Part shown: positions 31,370 through 40,098 of the stretch, in pieces | Layout: each line of letters begins with the position of its first letter | Position numbering within the stretch: the stretch's first letter is position 1 | Assembly (NCBI GenBank): GCA_904501625.1 | Contig: CAJGBR010000002.1 | Coordinates: forward strand, 13,072-77,071 | Direction of reading: 5' to 3' | DNA: 64,000 nt | From: an uncultured Rikenellaceae bacterium | Lineage (GTDB): Bacteria; Bacteroidota; Bacteroidia; Bacteroidales; Rikenellaceae | Notes under the pieces: generated by a model | The model's input: only the letters and a program-made list of their open reading frames with translations | Told to the model about the DNA's origin: nothing | Databases searched by the model: none | Translations under genes and position numbers: made by a program

Positions 31370-31831
31370 ATGAAACTTTACATCACAAGAGCTATAAAAC
31401 AATTCTTATTCTACGCAATACTAGCCACAGTAATCATAAGTATTATGATGGCATTAGATGCAACAGATGTAAAAACATACAAAGAATTGTTTACATCGCA
31501 ACAATGGAATCAAATGATTCTGCTGCTGGCAGGACTCTCAGCAATCTATCCAATTTTCGGATACTCGAAACGAACTATCAATCTGAACGCAGTATATCAC
31601 CGCGAAGATGTTATCAGAGTGCTGTCACTAAACAATTACAAACTCGTTGAAGAAAGTGAAAATTCAATGATTTTCAGAGGCGAAACTCTCGGCAAAAAAC
31701 TCAGATGGCTTTTCGAAGATCAAATCGAAATTAACACTACAAACGAAGAAACTACTGAAATTTCAGGCCCAAGAAAAGAGGTCGTTATTCTCATTTTCAG
31801 AATACAGACTTATATTCAAAATAAACAATAG
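31370..31831 (+). CDS. Two-helix membrane protein of unknown function
   Basis: I do not recognise this 153-residue protein. From the ATG at 31370 it has two hydrophobic segments, about residues 12-29 and 47-64, followed by a soluble charged domain with Asn/Glu-rich stretches and a strand-like end. A TTG start at 31349 would overlap thiC and adds nothing hydrophobic or conserved, so the ATG is preferred. The layout resembles small inner-membrane proteins with a cytoplasmic C-terminal domain. It lies between thiC (13 bp) and the S41 protease (73 bp), and no promoter is evident before it. Confidence 0.7.
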   Translation: MKLYITRAIKQFLFYAILATVIISIMMALDATDVKTYKELFTSQQWNQMILLLAGLSAIYPIFGYSKRTINLNAVYHREDVIRVLSLNNYKLVEESENSMIFRGETLGKKLRWLFEDQIEINTTNEETTEISGPRKEVVILIFRIQTYIQNKQ

Positions 31832-31904
31832 TAAATCGAGTTACGATAAATTACGGCAATAGTAAATATCTGTCTGACTGCATAATAACAATCGAGGAAT
31901 TAAA

Positions 31905-33575
31905 ATGAAAAGGTTAAAAATATTTCTTATTTGCATCGCATCTGCGGCAATTGTAGTAGGAATCTCGGCGAACAACAATCCCGATTTGAAGATTACAAAG
32001 AATCTCGAAATTCTGTTCAACATCTTCAAAGAGGTCAATATGTTTTATGTCGATCCTATTAATCCTGATAGTCTCGTCGAAGCTGCAGCTTGGGGAATGT
32101 CAAAACACCTCGATCCCTATACCGAATACTTTTCCGAAAAAGATATGCAGGAATTCGAGATAATTACTACCGGTAAATATGGCGGCATCGGAGCAATAAT
32201 CAGTCAAATCAAAGGAGCCGATTATGTGATAATTGCCGAGCCATATCAAGGTTCTCCCGCAGACAAAGCAGGACTCAAAATCGACGATAAAATTATCTCC
32301 ATTGACGGAGTGTCAACTAAAGGTTTTACTTCAGAAAAAATCAGCTCAATGCTGAAAGGTGATCCTGAAACTACGATTAAGATTGAGGTCGAATCTGTGG
32401 ACAGTACACGTAAAACTCTGACAATCAAACGTGAACAAATATCACTTCCAAGCGTATCATACAGTGGAATTGTTGCCCCAGGTACAGGGTATATAGCACT
32501 GAGAACCTTTGCCGAAGGTGCAGCAAACGAAATCGCCACAGCACTGACAAAACTGAAAAACGAATACAAAATCACATCGTTGATTCTCGATTTCAGAAAC
32601 AACGGCGGAGGACTAATTTCCGAAGCAGTAAACATCGTTGGATTGTTTGTTCCACACAACACAAAAGTAGTATCTACTAAAGGTAAACTCAAATCATCAG
32701 AGCATGGTTATTACACTGAGAATCAACCCATTGACACAACAATTAAGTTGGCCGTAATGATCAATCACCACTCAGCCTCATCGTCTGAGATCGTAGCTGG
32801 AGCACTACAAGATTACGACCGTGCAGTCATCTGTGGTCAACGTAGTTTCGGCAAAGGCCTTGTTCAAGCAACACGTCACGTAGGACATCGTTCATATTTG
32901 AAAATCACCACTGCCAAATACTACATTCCAAGCGGACGATGCATTCAAGCCATCAACTACAGCAAACGTAACAATAAGGGCGAGATTGAACATATTCCAG
33001 ATTCGCTGATTAGGGAATTCAAAACAGCCAAGGGACGCAAAGTCTACGATGGAGGCGGTATTATGCCAGACCTTAAAATCGAACCGCAGTACCATAGTGT
33101 ATTCACAATAAGTCTATTCGGTCAGGGCATTATCGAGGATTTTGCCCGGAAGTACTACAAAGAACACCCGCTGCGAGGCTCAGAAATGCCCGAAAAATTC
33201 ACTTTAACAGATTCTGAGTACCAGGAATTCGTCGATTTCGCAAAAGATAAGAAAATCGAGCTAAAATCAGAAACTGAGGGGGCAATCAAAATATTGCGCA
33301 ATATAGCTACTCGCGAAAAGTATATCAACAAAATTGAAAATCAACTCAAGGCCCTCGAAAATGAGATGCGTTCAGAGAACAAAGAGTACCTCATTGCATT
33401 CAGATCAGAAATACAGCCTCTGATTGAGAATGACATTATAATCCGATACCAATATCGTCAAGGCGTAATTCGCCATTCTCTGACATCAGATAATGAATTG
33501 AAACAGATTATCAGTATCCTAAACGACAACACCGAATTAGAACGATTGCTCAATAAAGATACCGAGAGAAAATAG
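31905..33575 (+). CDS. S41 family C-terminal processing protease (CtpA/Prc-like)
   Basis: A 556-residue exported serine protease. Residues 1-22 form a signal peptide or anchor. A PDZ domain lies at about 85-165, with GIGAIISQ and SPADKAGLKIDDKIISIDG. The protease domain follows: the catalytic Ser is in NHHSASSSEIVAGALQD and the catalytic Lys in RSFGKGLVQ, the S41 Ser-Lys dyad. A C-terminal helical region of about 120 residues completes it. CtpA-type proteases trim or degrade envelope proteins selected by their C-termini. A sensor kinase gene follows after 21 bp, which hints at envelope-stress signalling. Confidence 0.93.
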   Translation: MKRLKIFLICIASAAIVVGISANNNPDLKITKNLEILFNIFKEVNMFYVDPINPDSLVEAAAWGMSKHLDPYTEYFSEKDMQEFEIITTGKYGGIGAIISQIKGADYVIIAEPYQGSPADKAGLKIDDKIISIDGVSTKGFTSEKISSMLKGDPETTIKIEVESVDSTRKTLTIKREQISLPSVSYSGIVAPGTGYIALRTFAEGAANEIATALTKLKNEYKITSLILDFRNNGGGLISEAVNIVGLFVPHNTKVVSTKGKLKSSEHGYYTENQPIDTTIKLAVMINHHSASSSEIVAGALQDYDRAVICGQRSFGKGLVQATRHVGHRSYLKITTAKYYIPSGRCIQAINYSKRNNKGEIEHIPDSLIREFKTAKGRKVYDGGGIMPDLKIEPQYHSVFTISLFGQGIIEDFARKYYKEHPLRGSEMPEKFTLTDSEYQEFVDFAKDKKIELKSETEGAIKILRNIATREKYINKIENQLKALENEMRSENKEYLIAFRSEIQPLIENDIIIRYQYRQGVIRHSLTSDNELKQIISILNDNTELERLLNKDTERK

Positions 33576-33596
33576 CGACAATCCAAACCTTCTCAA

Positions 33597-34844
33597 ATGA
33601 TGAAACTGAACCGATCAACAATAAATGCGAACATCGAAGACTCGTTAGAACGAACAAAAGAGTTTATTCGAGAACACGTACACCTGTTCTCGCATCAAGG
33701 GACAATAGATAAAATCACACTCACCTATCGAGGCAAGATGGTTTTAATAGTTGTCGGATTAATTATCGGTTTATCATCTCTGACATTTACCAACCACCTT
33801 GCACGCCAGCTACGCGAGAAGGAGCAAAACGAGGTACACCTCTGGTCGTATGCAATGAGCCGACTGGGAGATGTCAATAATCAGGACCCTCTGATTCAAT
33901 TGATTATTCACGCCAATAATAAGATTCCGTTTATTCTCATCGACCAAAATCTATCGGTAATAAACTATCATCTTATTCCGAGCGACATCATTGAAAATAA
34001 AGAAAAACTGATGAATCAACTCGAAATGATGTCGGCGAAAAATCCACGCATTGAGATTCCGAGCTACGTAAATACATTTTATCTCTTTTACGACGAATCG
34101 GCAATACTCAAGAGTATCTACTACTACCCGTATATTCAAATTGGTGTAATACTTATCTTCCTGCTATTCACCTACTTTATCTTCAAGTTTTCGAAACGCG
34201 ACGAACAAAATCGCGTTTGGATCGGTATGGCAAAAGAAACAGCCCACCAACTTGGAACTCCAACCTCATCTCTGCTTGGCTGGCTCGAGTACCTCAAAAC
34301 TCAACCAGTAGACCCAATGGTAACCGACGAGATGAATATGGACTTGATACGACTGCTCAAAGTTATTGATCGTTTTTCGAAAATCGGATCATCAACAACT
34401 CTTAGCGAAAAAGATGTCTGCCCGATTGTCGAAAACTGTATCAACTATTTCAATACGCGAATGCCAAAGAATGTCGCATTAAACTTCAATAAACCTCAAT
34501 TTCCGATTGTATGTATGATCAATGACGCACTTTTTGAGTGGGTAATTGAGAATGTCATAAAGAATGCGATAGATGCATTACAGGGAAAGGGCGAAATTAC
34601 GGTCTCAATGTTACAGGACGACCGTCACCTCCATATAGATATAACCGATACCGGAAAGGGCATCCCAAAGTCCTCATTTAAGCGAATATTCGAACCGGGA
34701 TATACCACTAAAACCCGAGGCTGGGGATTGGGCCTATCGTTGAGTAAACGTATCATTCGCGATAACCACCACGGACGCATCTTCGTACTGAGATCGGAGA
34801 TTAATCACGGAACAACAATGCGTATCGAACTAAAGAAGGTCTAA
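33597..34844 (+). CDS. Two-transmembrane sensor histidine kinase
   Basis: A 415-residue membrane histidine kinase. Transmembrane segments at about 48-66 and 178-197 bound a periplasmic sensing domain of roughly 110 residues with no recognisable fold. The phosphoacceptor is His217 in AKETAHQLGTP. The HATPase domain has the N box NAIDALQG, the G1 box DITDTGKGIP and the G2 box GWGLGLSLSK. All catalytic boxes are intact. No response regulator is adjacent in the same direction, so it is an orphan here; the regulator at 34.9 kb has its own kinase. The start could also be the next codon (ATG at 33600). Confidence 0.92.
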   Translation: MMKLNRSTINANIEDSLERTKEFIREHVHLFSHQGTIDKITLTYRGKMVLIVVGLIIGLSSLTFTNHLARQLREKEQNEVHLWSYAMSRLGDVNNQDPLIQLIIHANNKIPFILIDQNLSVINYHLIPSDIIENKEKLMNQLEMMSAKNPRIEIPSYVNTFYLFYDESAILKSIYYYPYIQIGVILIFLLFTYFIFKFSKRDEQNRVWIGMAKETAHQLGTPTSSLLGWLEYLKTQPVDPMVTDEMNMDLIRLLKVIDRFSKIGSSTTLSEKDVCPIVENCINYFNTRMPKNVALNFNKPQFPIVCMINDALFEWVIENVIKNAIDALQGKGEITVSMLQDDRHLHIDITDTGKGIPKSSFKRIFEPGYTTKTRGWGLGLSLSKRIIRDNHHGRIFVLRSEINHGTTMRIELKKV

Positions 34845-34857
34845 CCCTAAAGACAAT

Positions 34858-34894
34858 AAACGAGCAACCACGAGAGAGGTTGCTCGTTTTATAT
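34858..34894. terminator. Bidirectional terminator between two signalling genes
   Basis: AAACGAGCAACC (34858-34869) and GGTTGCTCGTTT (34878-34889) form a perfect 12-bp stem with an 8-nt loop. A/T tails on each side let it serve both converging genes. Confidence 0.9.
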
Positions 34895-34906
34895 TGTGAT
34901 AATTAA

Positions 34907-35593
34907 CTAAATTTCGACCAACTGATTTTTGATTGAATAGACCACAAGATTTGCCGTATTTTTACACTTTGTTTTAGCAAGGATATTGGCCCTATGTTTA
35001 TCAACGGTACGCTTAGAAATGAAGAGTTTATCTGCAATTTCGACATTAGACAATCCCTGACAAATCAACAATAAGATCTGCAATTCACGTTGCGAAAGTG
35101 GTTCATTTTCATCACTATGATCCACAAATTCATCGGCAGATTCATCGGACTCGATCTGCACGGTTGATTTCAAATTGCTCACCAAATTGAACAATAACTC
35201 CTGAGAGAAATATGAGCCACCCTCTACGACCGTAATAATAGCATCACGCACCTGATTTATATCCGAATTCTTCAGTAGAAATCCTTTTACTCCTAACGAA
35301 ACCATCTTGAAATAATAGTCCTCCTCACCATACATCGAGAGCGTAATAATCTTTAAATCCGGATATTTTTCCAGAGCTTTTTGTGCAGCCTCAATACCAT
35401 CCATTCCTGGCATACTAATATCCAACAAGACCACATCAACCTTTACATCATCAATTAATTCAAGTAATTTGTTTCCGTCTGCAGCCTCACCAACAACGCG
35501 AAATCCGCTGATTACATTGAGCAGAGTTTTCAAGCCATTGCGAAACAATGTATGATCATCAACCAATAGGATATTTACTGTACTTCGTTCCAT
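34907..35593 (-). CDS. NarL/LuxR-type response regulator
   Basis: A 228-residue two-component response regulator. The receiver domain has the acidic pair DD at residues 12-13, the phosphoacceptor Asp58 in VVLLDISMPGMDG and Lys in the LKNSD motif. The C-terminal LuxR-type helix-turn-helix includes LSQRELQILLLICQGLS and KLFISKRTVDKHRANI. A linker of about 30 acidic residues joins the two. Its gene overlaps the 3' end of the kinase gene upstream by 19 bases, so the two surely form a pair. It likely binds DNA as a phosphorylated dimer; targets are unknown. Confidence 0.95.
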   Translation of the reverse strand: MERSTVNILLVDDHTLFRNGLKTLLNVISGFRVVGEAADGNKLLELIDDVKVDVVLLDISMPGMDGIEAAQKALEKYPDLKIITLSMYGEEDYYFKMVSLGVKGFLLKNSDINQVRDAIITVVEGGSYFSQELLFNLVSNLKSTVQIESDESADEFVDHSDENEPLSQRELQILLLICQGLSNVEIADKLFISKRTVDKHRANILAKTKCKNTANLVVYSIKNQLVEI

Positions 35594-36540
35594 TTAACAC
35601 TATGAATTTTAACGAGAAATTCAGTTCCGCGAGCTTCAGAACTCTCAATTACCACCTCACCCTTAATTGATTCGACCCTCGAAATTATGTTTGAGAGTCC
35701 CATACCAGAATTATTATGAGTCACAGCATCAACATCAAATCCACACCCGTTATCCTTATAAATTAACTCCAATTCTGTATCATTCAATTTCAATTCGATG
35801 TATGCCTCAGTTGCTCCGGAGTGTTTAATCGTATTATTTATCATTTCGCAGATAATTCGATAGAGAATGATTTCGATATTACTCTGCAATCTGATATGCT
35901 TGAGATTCGACACAAATGTAATCTTTGAATCGCAAATACGCTCAAATTTTCGAATAAAATTTTCGACTGCACGTTCAATGCCGAAGTTATTGAGAATGTG
36001 AGGACTAAGATTATTCGAAATCAATTTTAGCGACTTAACAGCCTCGTCAATAACCATATTCGTATTTTTGATTATCTCGGTCTGTTCATCTGTCATCTGA
36101 GTACTTGCAAGTGCCGATACCGACATTTTGGCCGATGACAACAGCGGTCCCAAGCCATCGTGAATATCTTTCGAGAATCTCATACGTTCACGTTCCTCAG
36201 TCTGAATCACAATATTTACGATTCTCTCTGATGATATTCTTTTTTGGCGTTCCATATCAAAAATATAGTTCAGCACCTTTGGAATCATAAATACCCCTAT
36301 CGTAAAACACAACGAAACCAAGATTCCTAGCCAGACAATCACCTCAACCGACAATGCAAAATCCTTTCCTATAATGAATCTGACAAAATCGCCGATTCGA
36401 GTGAGAGTCATAATGGTCAATGCGATCGAAATCAGAATCCACGAAGCGTTATATTTCGTTGCCCGAATCAATCGTATAGCAACCAAGGCTGCCACAAGTT
36501 GAAGCAAGATCGAAACTATAAATAATATCTTGAGAATCAT
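35575..36540 (-). CDS. NarX-type sensor histidine kinase (HisKA_3)
   Basis: A 321-residue membrane kinase with three hydrophobic segments at about 3-24, 32-47 and 66-88, and little extracytoplasmic sequence, so it probably senses within or close to the membrane. The HisKA_3 dimerisation domain has the phosphoacceptor His127 in SKDIHDGLGPL. The HATPase domain has NNTIKHSGA, KDNGCGFD and GMGLSNI. This type partners with LuxR-family regulators, and the partner gene overlaps its 3' end. It lies 11 bp downstream of the DUF4924 gene. Confidence 0.93.
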   Translation of the reverse strand: MILKILFIVSILLQLVAALVAIRLIRATKYNASWILISIALTIMTLTRIGDFVRFIIGKDFALSVEVIVWLGILVSLCFTIGVFMIPKVLNYIFDMERQKRISSERIVNIVIQTEERERMRFSKDIHDGLGPLLSSAKMSVSALASTQMTDEQTEIIKNTNMVIDEAVKSLKLISNNLSPHILNNFGIERAVENFIRKFERICDSKITFVSNLKHIRLQSNIEIILYRIICEMINNTIKHSGATEAYIELKLNDTELELIYKDNGCGFDVDAVTHNNSGMGLSNIISRVESIKGEVVIESSEARGTEFLVKIHSVKWNEVQ

Positions 36541-36551
36541 TGCATTAACTT

Positions 36552-37115
36552 CTATTCTTCACGATATATATCAACCTCACCGCGTTCGTTTTTCAGGTAG
36601 AAATCTGACAACATCGCAATGAGTGGTGAGATTAGTGTTATTACATCGTTGATATATTGACTATGGTCATCTTGCACCCCTTTTATTCGGTAAAGCATCA
36701 CTGCATACAGAGCCCTGAAACAGATCTCTATATCCGTAACATTCAAGTTTTTAAACACAGCCTTCAGACGAGGTAATTCGCCTCCCACCCTACTCCAGAC
36801 CTCACGGTATTTTTTACCTATGGGCTGGATCAACAGTTCGGTATGCAAGTCGTGCATATCAGATATCAAGTGCAGCGTATGTTGAAGATGTCCAAATTCG
36901 ACCTTTCCCTCCTCTTTCAGTAATGAAACAAGCTCCATATACCACATAAACAATTGCTGTTTCTGCTCGGGTAATAGAGCCGACTGTGGTTCCACCAACT
37001 GATTCCATATAGCCTCCGGGCTGAATTGCAAGGCTCTCAACAAATCCTCCAACTGCCAGAGATAGAGTATATATTCAGCAATATTCTCTGCACGTTTTTT
37101 CTGTGCAATAAACAT
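36552..37115 (-). CDS. DUF4924 family protein
   Basis: A 187-residue, mainly helical protein matching DUF4924, a Bacteroidota family without a known function. Recognisable parts are MFIAQKKRAENIAEYILYLWQ (start, in outline), the central helix with EEGKVEFGHLQHTLHLI and the final SPLIAMLSDFYLKN. No signal peptide or membrane segment is seen, so it should be cytoplasmic. It lies between sppA (14 bp) and the kinase (11 bp), implying co-transcription with both. Confidence 0.85.
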   Translation of the reverse strand: MFIAQKKRAENIAEYILYLWQLEDLLRALQFSPEAIWNQLVEPQSALLPEQKQQLFMWYMELVSLLKEEGKVEFGHLQHTLHLISDMHDLHTELLIQPIGKKYREVWSRVGGELPRLKAVFKNLNVTDIEICFRALYAVMLYRIKGVQDDHSQYINDVITLISPLIAMLSDFYLKNERGEVDIYREE

Positions 37116-37129
37116 CTTTTCAGTAATTA

Positions 37130-38926
37130 TTATTCAATATTAAACACTACGGGAGATAGTGCCATAACCTTACCCGACATATTCATAACAGCCTTCACAC
37201 GTTCGATATATTCGTCCAGCACACTTCTCTGAATATTTGCATCGATTTTCACAAATTTCTTCAGCATATTAACCATTTTATCCATCGAGTCATCTTTATT
37301 CGGCAACAGTGACAAAGTATAATTATTCTCAATTCCTGAAAGTTTAGCAGCAATCAAGATCGCTTCGCGCAACCCTCCGAGTTCATCTACCAGTCCTACC
37401 CTTTTTGCTTCAATACCTGTCCATACACGACCACTTGCAATAGATTCAACCTGTTCAAGAGTCATATTTCGACCCGTAGCTACACGTTCTTTGAATAGTG
37501 TATACACCTCGTCAATAGATTTTTGTAAAAAATTTCGATGAGCAGGAGTCATCGAACCGAATCCGATATCAGATGATTTATTTGTCTTTACGACATCGAA
37601 TGTTATTCCGAGTTTATTCAGTGCTTTTGTAGGATCAATTGCCACCGAGAATACACCAATAGAACCTGTCAGAGTCAAAGGTGAGGCTACAATTCTGTCA
37701 GCAAGTGCCGAAATGTAATACCCACCAGATGCGGCATAAGCACTCATCGAAATAACTACCGGTTTTACTTTGCGAAGTTTTTCAACCTGAGAACATATAA
37801 TTTCCGAATCCAACGCACTTCCTCCAGGACTATTTACTCGAATGACCACAGCTTTAATGGTACTATCTTTTTCAACAGATTTCAATTTTGAGAGCATATC
37901 TCCCGGAGTTATATTTTTACTTGAAGCAGCAATCGGCATAATAGCACCTTCAGCCTGAATAACTACCACCTTGTTTTTGCCTACATTTTGAGACTTTTTA
38001 CCTTTATTCGCAAGAACAAATGTCGACATATAATTTTTCAATGACACTGTTTTCAACATTTTCTTATTGCCACCATAAAGGTTATACAACATTTCAGAAG
38101 CTTGTTCAGGCCCCCCTATTCTATCAACAAATCCGTGATTAACCACATCTTTAGATGTTGCAATTGCGAGATCTGATGCCAATTGTTGTAACTTAGCCGA
38201 ATCCAATCCTCTTGATTTTGCCACATCATTTAAGATGTATCCCCAAATTGTATTCAACATCAATTCGGTTTGTTTTCGGTTTTCATCACTCATTTTCTTT
38301 TCGGTATATGGCTCGACGGCACTCTTGAATTTACCACAACGGAAAACTTCAGCATCTATACCAAATTTGTCGAACAAACCTTTGTAAAACATCCCACCAC
38401 TAGCTAATCCCCACCAAGGCAGACTGCCCAAACGGCTGAGCATTATAGAATCGGATACAGACGAAATGTAATACTCCCCTAGCGAATTGAACGTATCTGC
38501 ATAAACATATATTGGTTTTTCTTTTGCAAACTCAGCCAGAACTTCTCTGAATTCAACCATCTGAGCCATATTCAATGACATACCATTCGGATTCAGTCGC
38601 ATTGCGATAATTTTATTATCTTTAGCTGCGAAACGTATAACATCCAATGCCTTCAGATAGTTTACCTTGTTGACCTTCAACAGTGAACTTTCAATCTCAA
38701 GGGACACATTTCCGAATTGATTTTGGTAGACACCCTCTTCAAAAACCGTCTTCATATCAACAACCAGAACTGTTGAATCCTTAACCACAACAGGTTTGGA
38801 TGTTGTTGAAATACTCATCGTACTTATTGTTCCTGCCATAATCACAACACTCAAAAATCCAACAAATACCGAAGCAACAACAACGGCCAACAATGATGCA
38901 AAAAAAGTTTGTACAAAATTCTTCAT
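37130..38926 (-). CDS. sppA: Signal peptide peptidase SppA, 67-kDa type
   Basis: SppA degrades cleaved signal peptides and other membrane-released peptides. The 598-residue protein has an N-terminal anchor at about 8-34 and two tandem ClpP-like S49 domains. The catalytic Lys is expected in the first domain, in the FKSAVEPYTEKK segment, and the catalytic Ser in the second, in YAASGGYYIS. RVNSPGGSALDSE is also typical. This double-domain arrangement matches the E. coli-type long form. It opens a minus-strand operon with the DUF4924 and two-component genes and diverges from mrp across a palindrome. Confidence 0.95.
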   Translation of the reverse strand: MKNFVQTFFASLLAVVVASVFVGFLSVVIMAGTISTMSISTTSKPVVVKDSTVLVVDMKTVFEEGVYQNQFGNVSLEIESSLLKVNKVNYLKALDVIRFAAKDNKIIAMRLNPNGMSLNMAQMVEFREVLAEFAKEKPIYVYADTFNSLGEYYISSVSDSIMLSRLGSLPWWGLASGGMFYKGLFDKFGIDAEVFRCGKFKSAVEPYTEKKMSDENRKQTELMLNTIWGYILNDVAKSRGLDSAKLQQLASDLAIATSKDVVNHGFVDRIGGPEQASEMLYNLYGGNKKMLKTVSLKNYMSTFVLANKGKKSQNVGKNKVVVIQAEGAIMPIAASSKNITPGDMLSKLKSVEKDSTIKAVVIRVNSPGGSALDSEIICSQVEKLRKVKPVVISMSAYAASGGYYISALADRIVASPLTLTGSIGVFSVAIDPTKALNKLGITFDVVKTNKSSDIGFGSMTPAHRNFLQKSIDEVYTLFKERVATGRNMTLEQVESIASGRVWTGIEAKRVGLVDELGGLREAILIAAKLSGIENNYTLSLLPNKDDSMDKMVNMLKKFVKIDANIQRSVLDEYIERVKAVMNMSGKVMALSPVVFNIE

Positions 38927-38955
38927 ATGCCTAAGTTTTTATGTTTATCTCCGCG

Positions 38956-38990
38956 AAGTTACAACTTTTTGAGTTAAAGTTGTAACTTTG
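38956..38990. promoter_or_regulatory. Perfect 13-bp inverted repeat over the sppA/mrp divergent promoters
   Basis: AAGTTACAACTTT (38956-38968) and AAAGTTGTAACTT (38976-38988) are exact reverse complements with a 7-nt spacer. The right arm overlaps TAACTTTG at 38983-38990, an exact -7 box for the plus strand. The left arm read on the minus strand gives TAACTTCG, one base from a -7 box for sppA. A symmetric operator covering two divergent promoters is the simplest reading. A hairpin in RNA is possible but lies before the expected start sites. Confidence 0.5.
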
Positions 38991-39011
38991 CAACAAAATA
39001 ATTTTGTTTTT

Positions 39012-40052
39012 ATGGAACTCAATAAGATTAAAAATTCCCTGTCAATTGTACAGCATCCGGAATTCAAACAAGACATCGTTTCCTTAGGAATGGTAGAACT
39101 TGAAGAAAGTGGAGATAAATTGATTGTAACAATCTCTTTCCGCAAAGCAAAAGATCCTTTCTCAAAGGCAATTGAACGAAATGTTATCAATACGATTTTA
39201 ACCAAATTTCCTGAACTCGAAGGTAAACTTCAAATCAAAGTAAACAAGCCTGAAGTTGCTCAGCCACAGAACCAAACTCCGAGTGAGATCACAGCAGGAA
39301 AAATCATCGCTGTAGCCAGCGGAAAGGGTGGAGTAGGGAAATCTACCGTAACTGCAAACCTAGCAGTCGCTCTCAATCGCAAAGGCTATAAAATCGGAAT
39401 TCTTGATGCAGATATCTACGGACCATCAATGCCTAAAATGTTCGGCATAGAAGATTATCGTCCATACACACAAGAAGTTGAAGGTCGTGAGCGCATCGTT
39501 CCTGCAGAAAAGAACGGCATAAAAATCAACTCAATCGGATTCTATCTGCCATCAGACCAGGCTCTGATTTGGAGAGGACCGATGGCTTCGAGTGCATTGA
39601 AGCAACTACTTCACGATACCCTTTGGGGCGAATTGGATTTTCTGCTGATTGATATGCCTCCGGGAACTGGCGATGTACACCTGACTTTGGTTAATGAAAT
39701 TACCATCGATGGAGCAGTCATCGTAAGTACACCTCAACAGATTGCCCTCGCTGACGTTATTCGCGGAATAGAGATGTTCCAAAATAAAAACATCAAGATT
39801 CCAGTATTGGGTATGATCGAAAATATGGCTTGGTTTACACCGGCCGAATTGCCCGACCACCGTTACTACATTTTCGGACGTGACGGAGGTAAGCAACTTG
39901 CTCAACGTATTGGAATTCCACTGCTAGGACAGATTCCACTGGTACAGAGTGTGTGTGAAAGTGCAGACAATGGTGTAATTACCGATGCGGGTTCAACAGG
40001 TGTGGAAAAATATTTCAACGACGCAGCACAACAGATTATTGACAGTTTATAA
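39012..40052 (+). CDS. Mrp/NBP35 family P-loop ATPase (Fe-S carrier type)
   Basis: A 346-residue cytoplasmic protein. An N-terminal DUF59/MIP18-like domain covers about 1-80, and the Mrp ATPase domain follows with the deviant Walker A GKGGVGKST at 104-112 and DADIYGPSMPKM. Mrp proteins carry or insert iron-sulfur clusters. The C-terminal CxxC that binds the cluster in ApbC and Nbp35 is missing; the segment reads ENMAWFTPAELPDHRYY. The ATG at 39012 fits the family N-terminus better than the upstream in-frame ATG at 38988, which lies in the inverted repeat. Confidence 0.9.
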   Translation: MELNKIKNSLSIVQHPEFKQDIVSLGMVELEESGDKLIVTISFRKAKDPFSKAIERNVINTILTKFPELEGKLQIKVNKPEVAQPQNQTPSEITAGKIIAVASGKGGVGKSTVTANLAVALNRKGYKIGILDADIYGPSMPKMFGIEDYRPYTQEVEGRERIVPAEKNGIKINSIGFYLPSDQALIWRGPMASSALKQLLHDTLWGELDFLLIDMPPGTGDVHLTLVNEITIDGAVIVSTPQQIALADVIRGIEMFQNKNIKIPVLGMIENMAWFTPAELPDHRYYIFGRDGGKQLAQRIGIPLLGQIPLVQSVCESADNGVITDAGSTGVEKYFNDAAQQIIDSL

Positions 40053-40098
40053 TCTACTGAAATAAAACACTTTGTATAAAACTATTAACTTTCTGACG

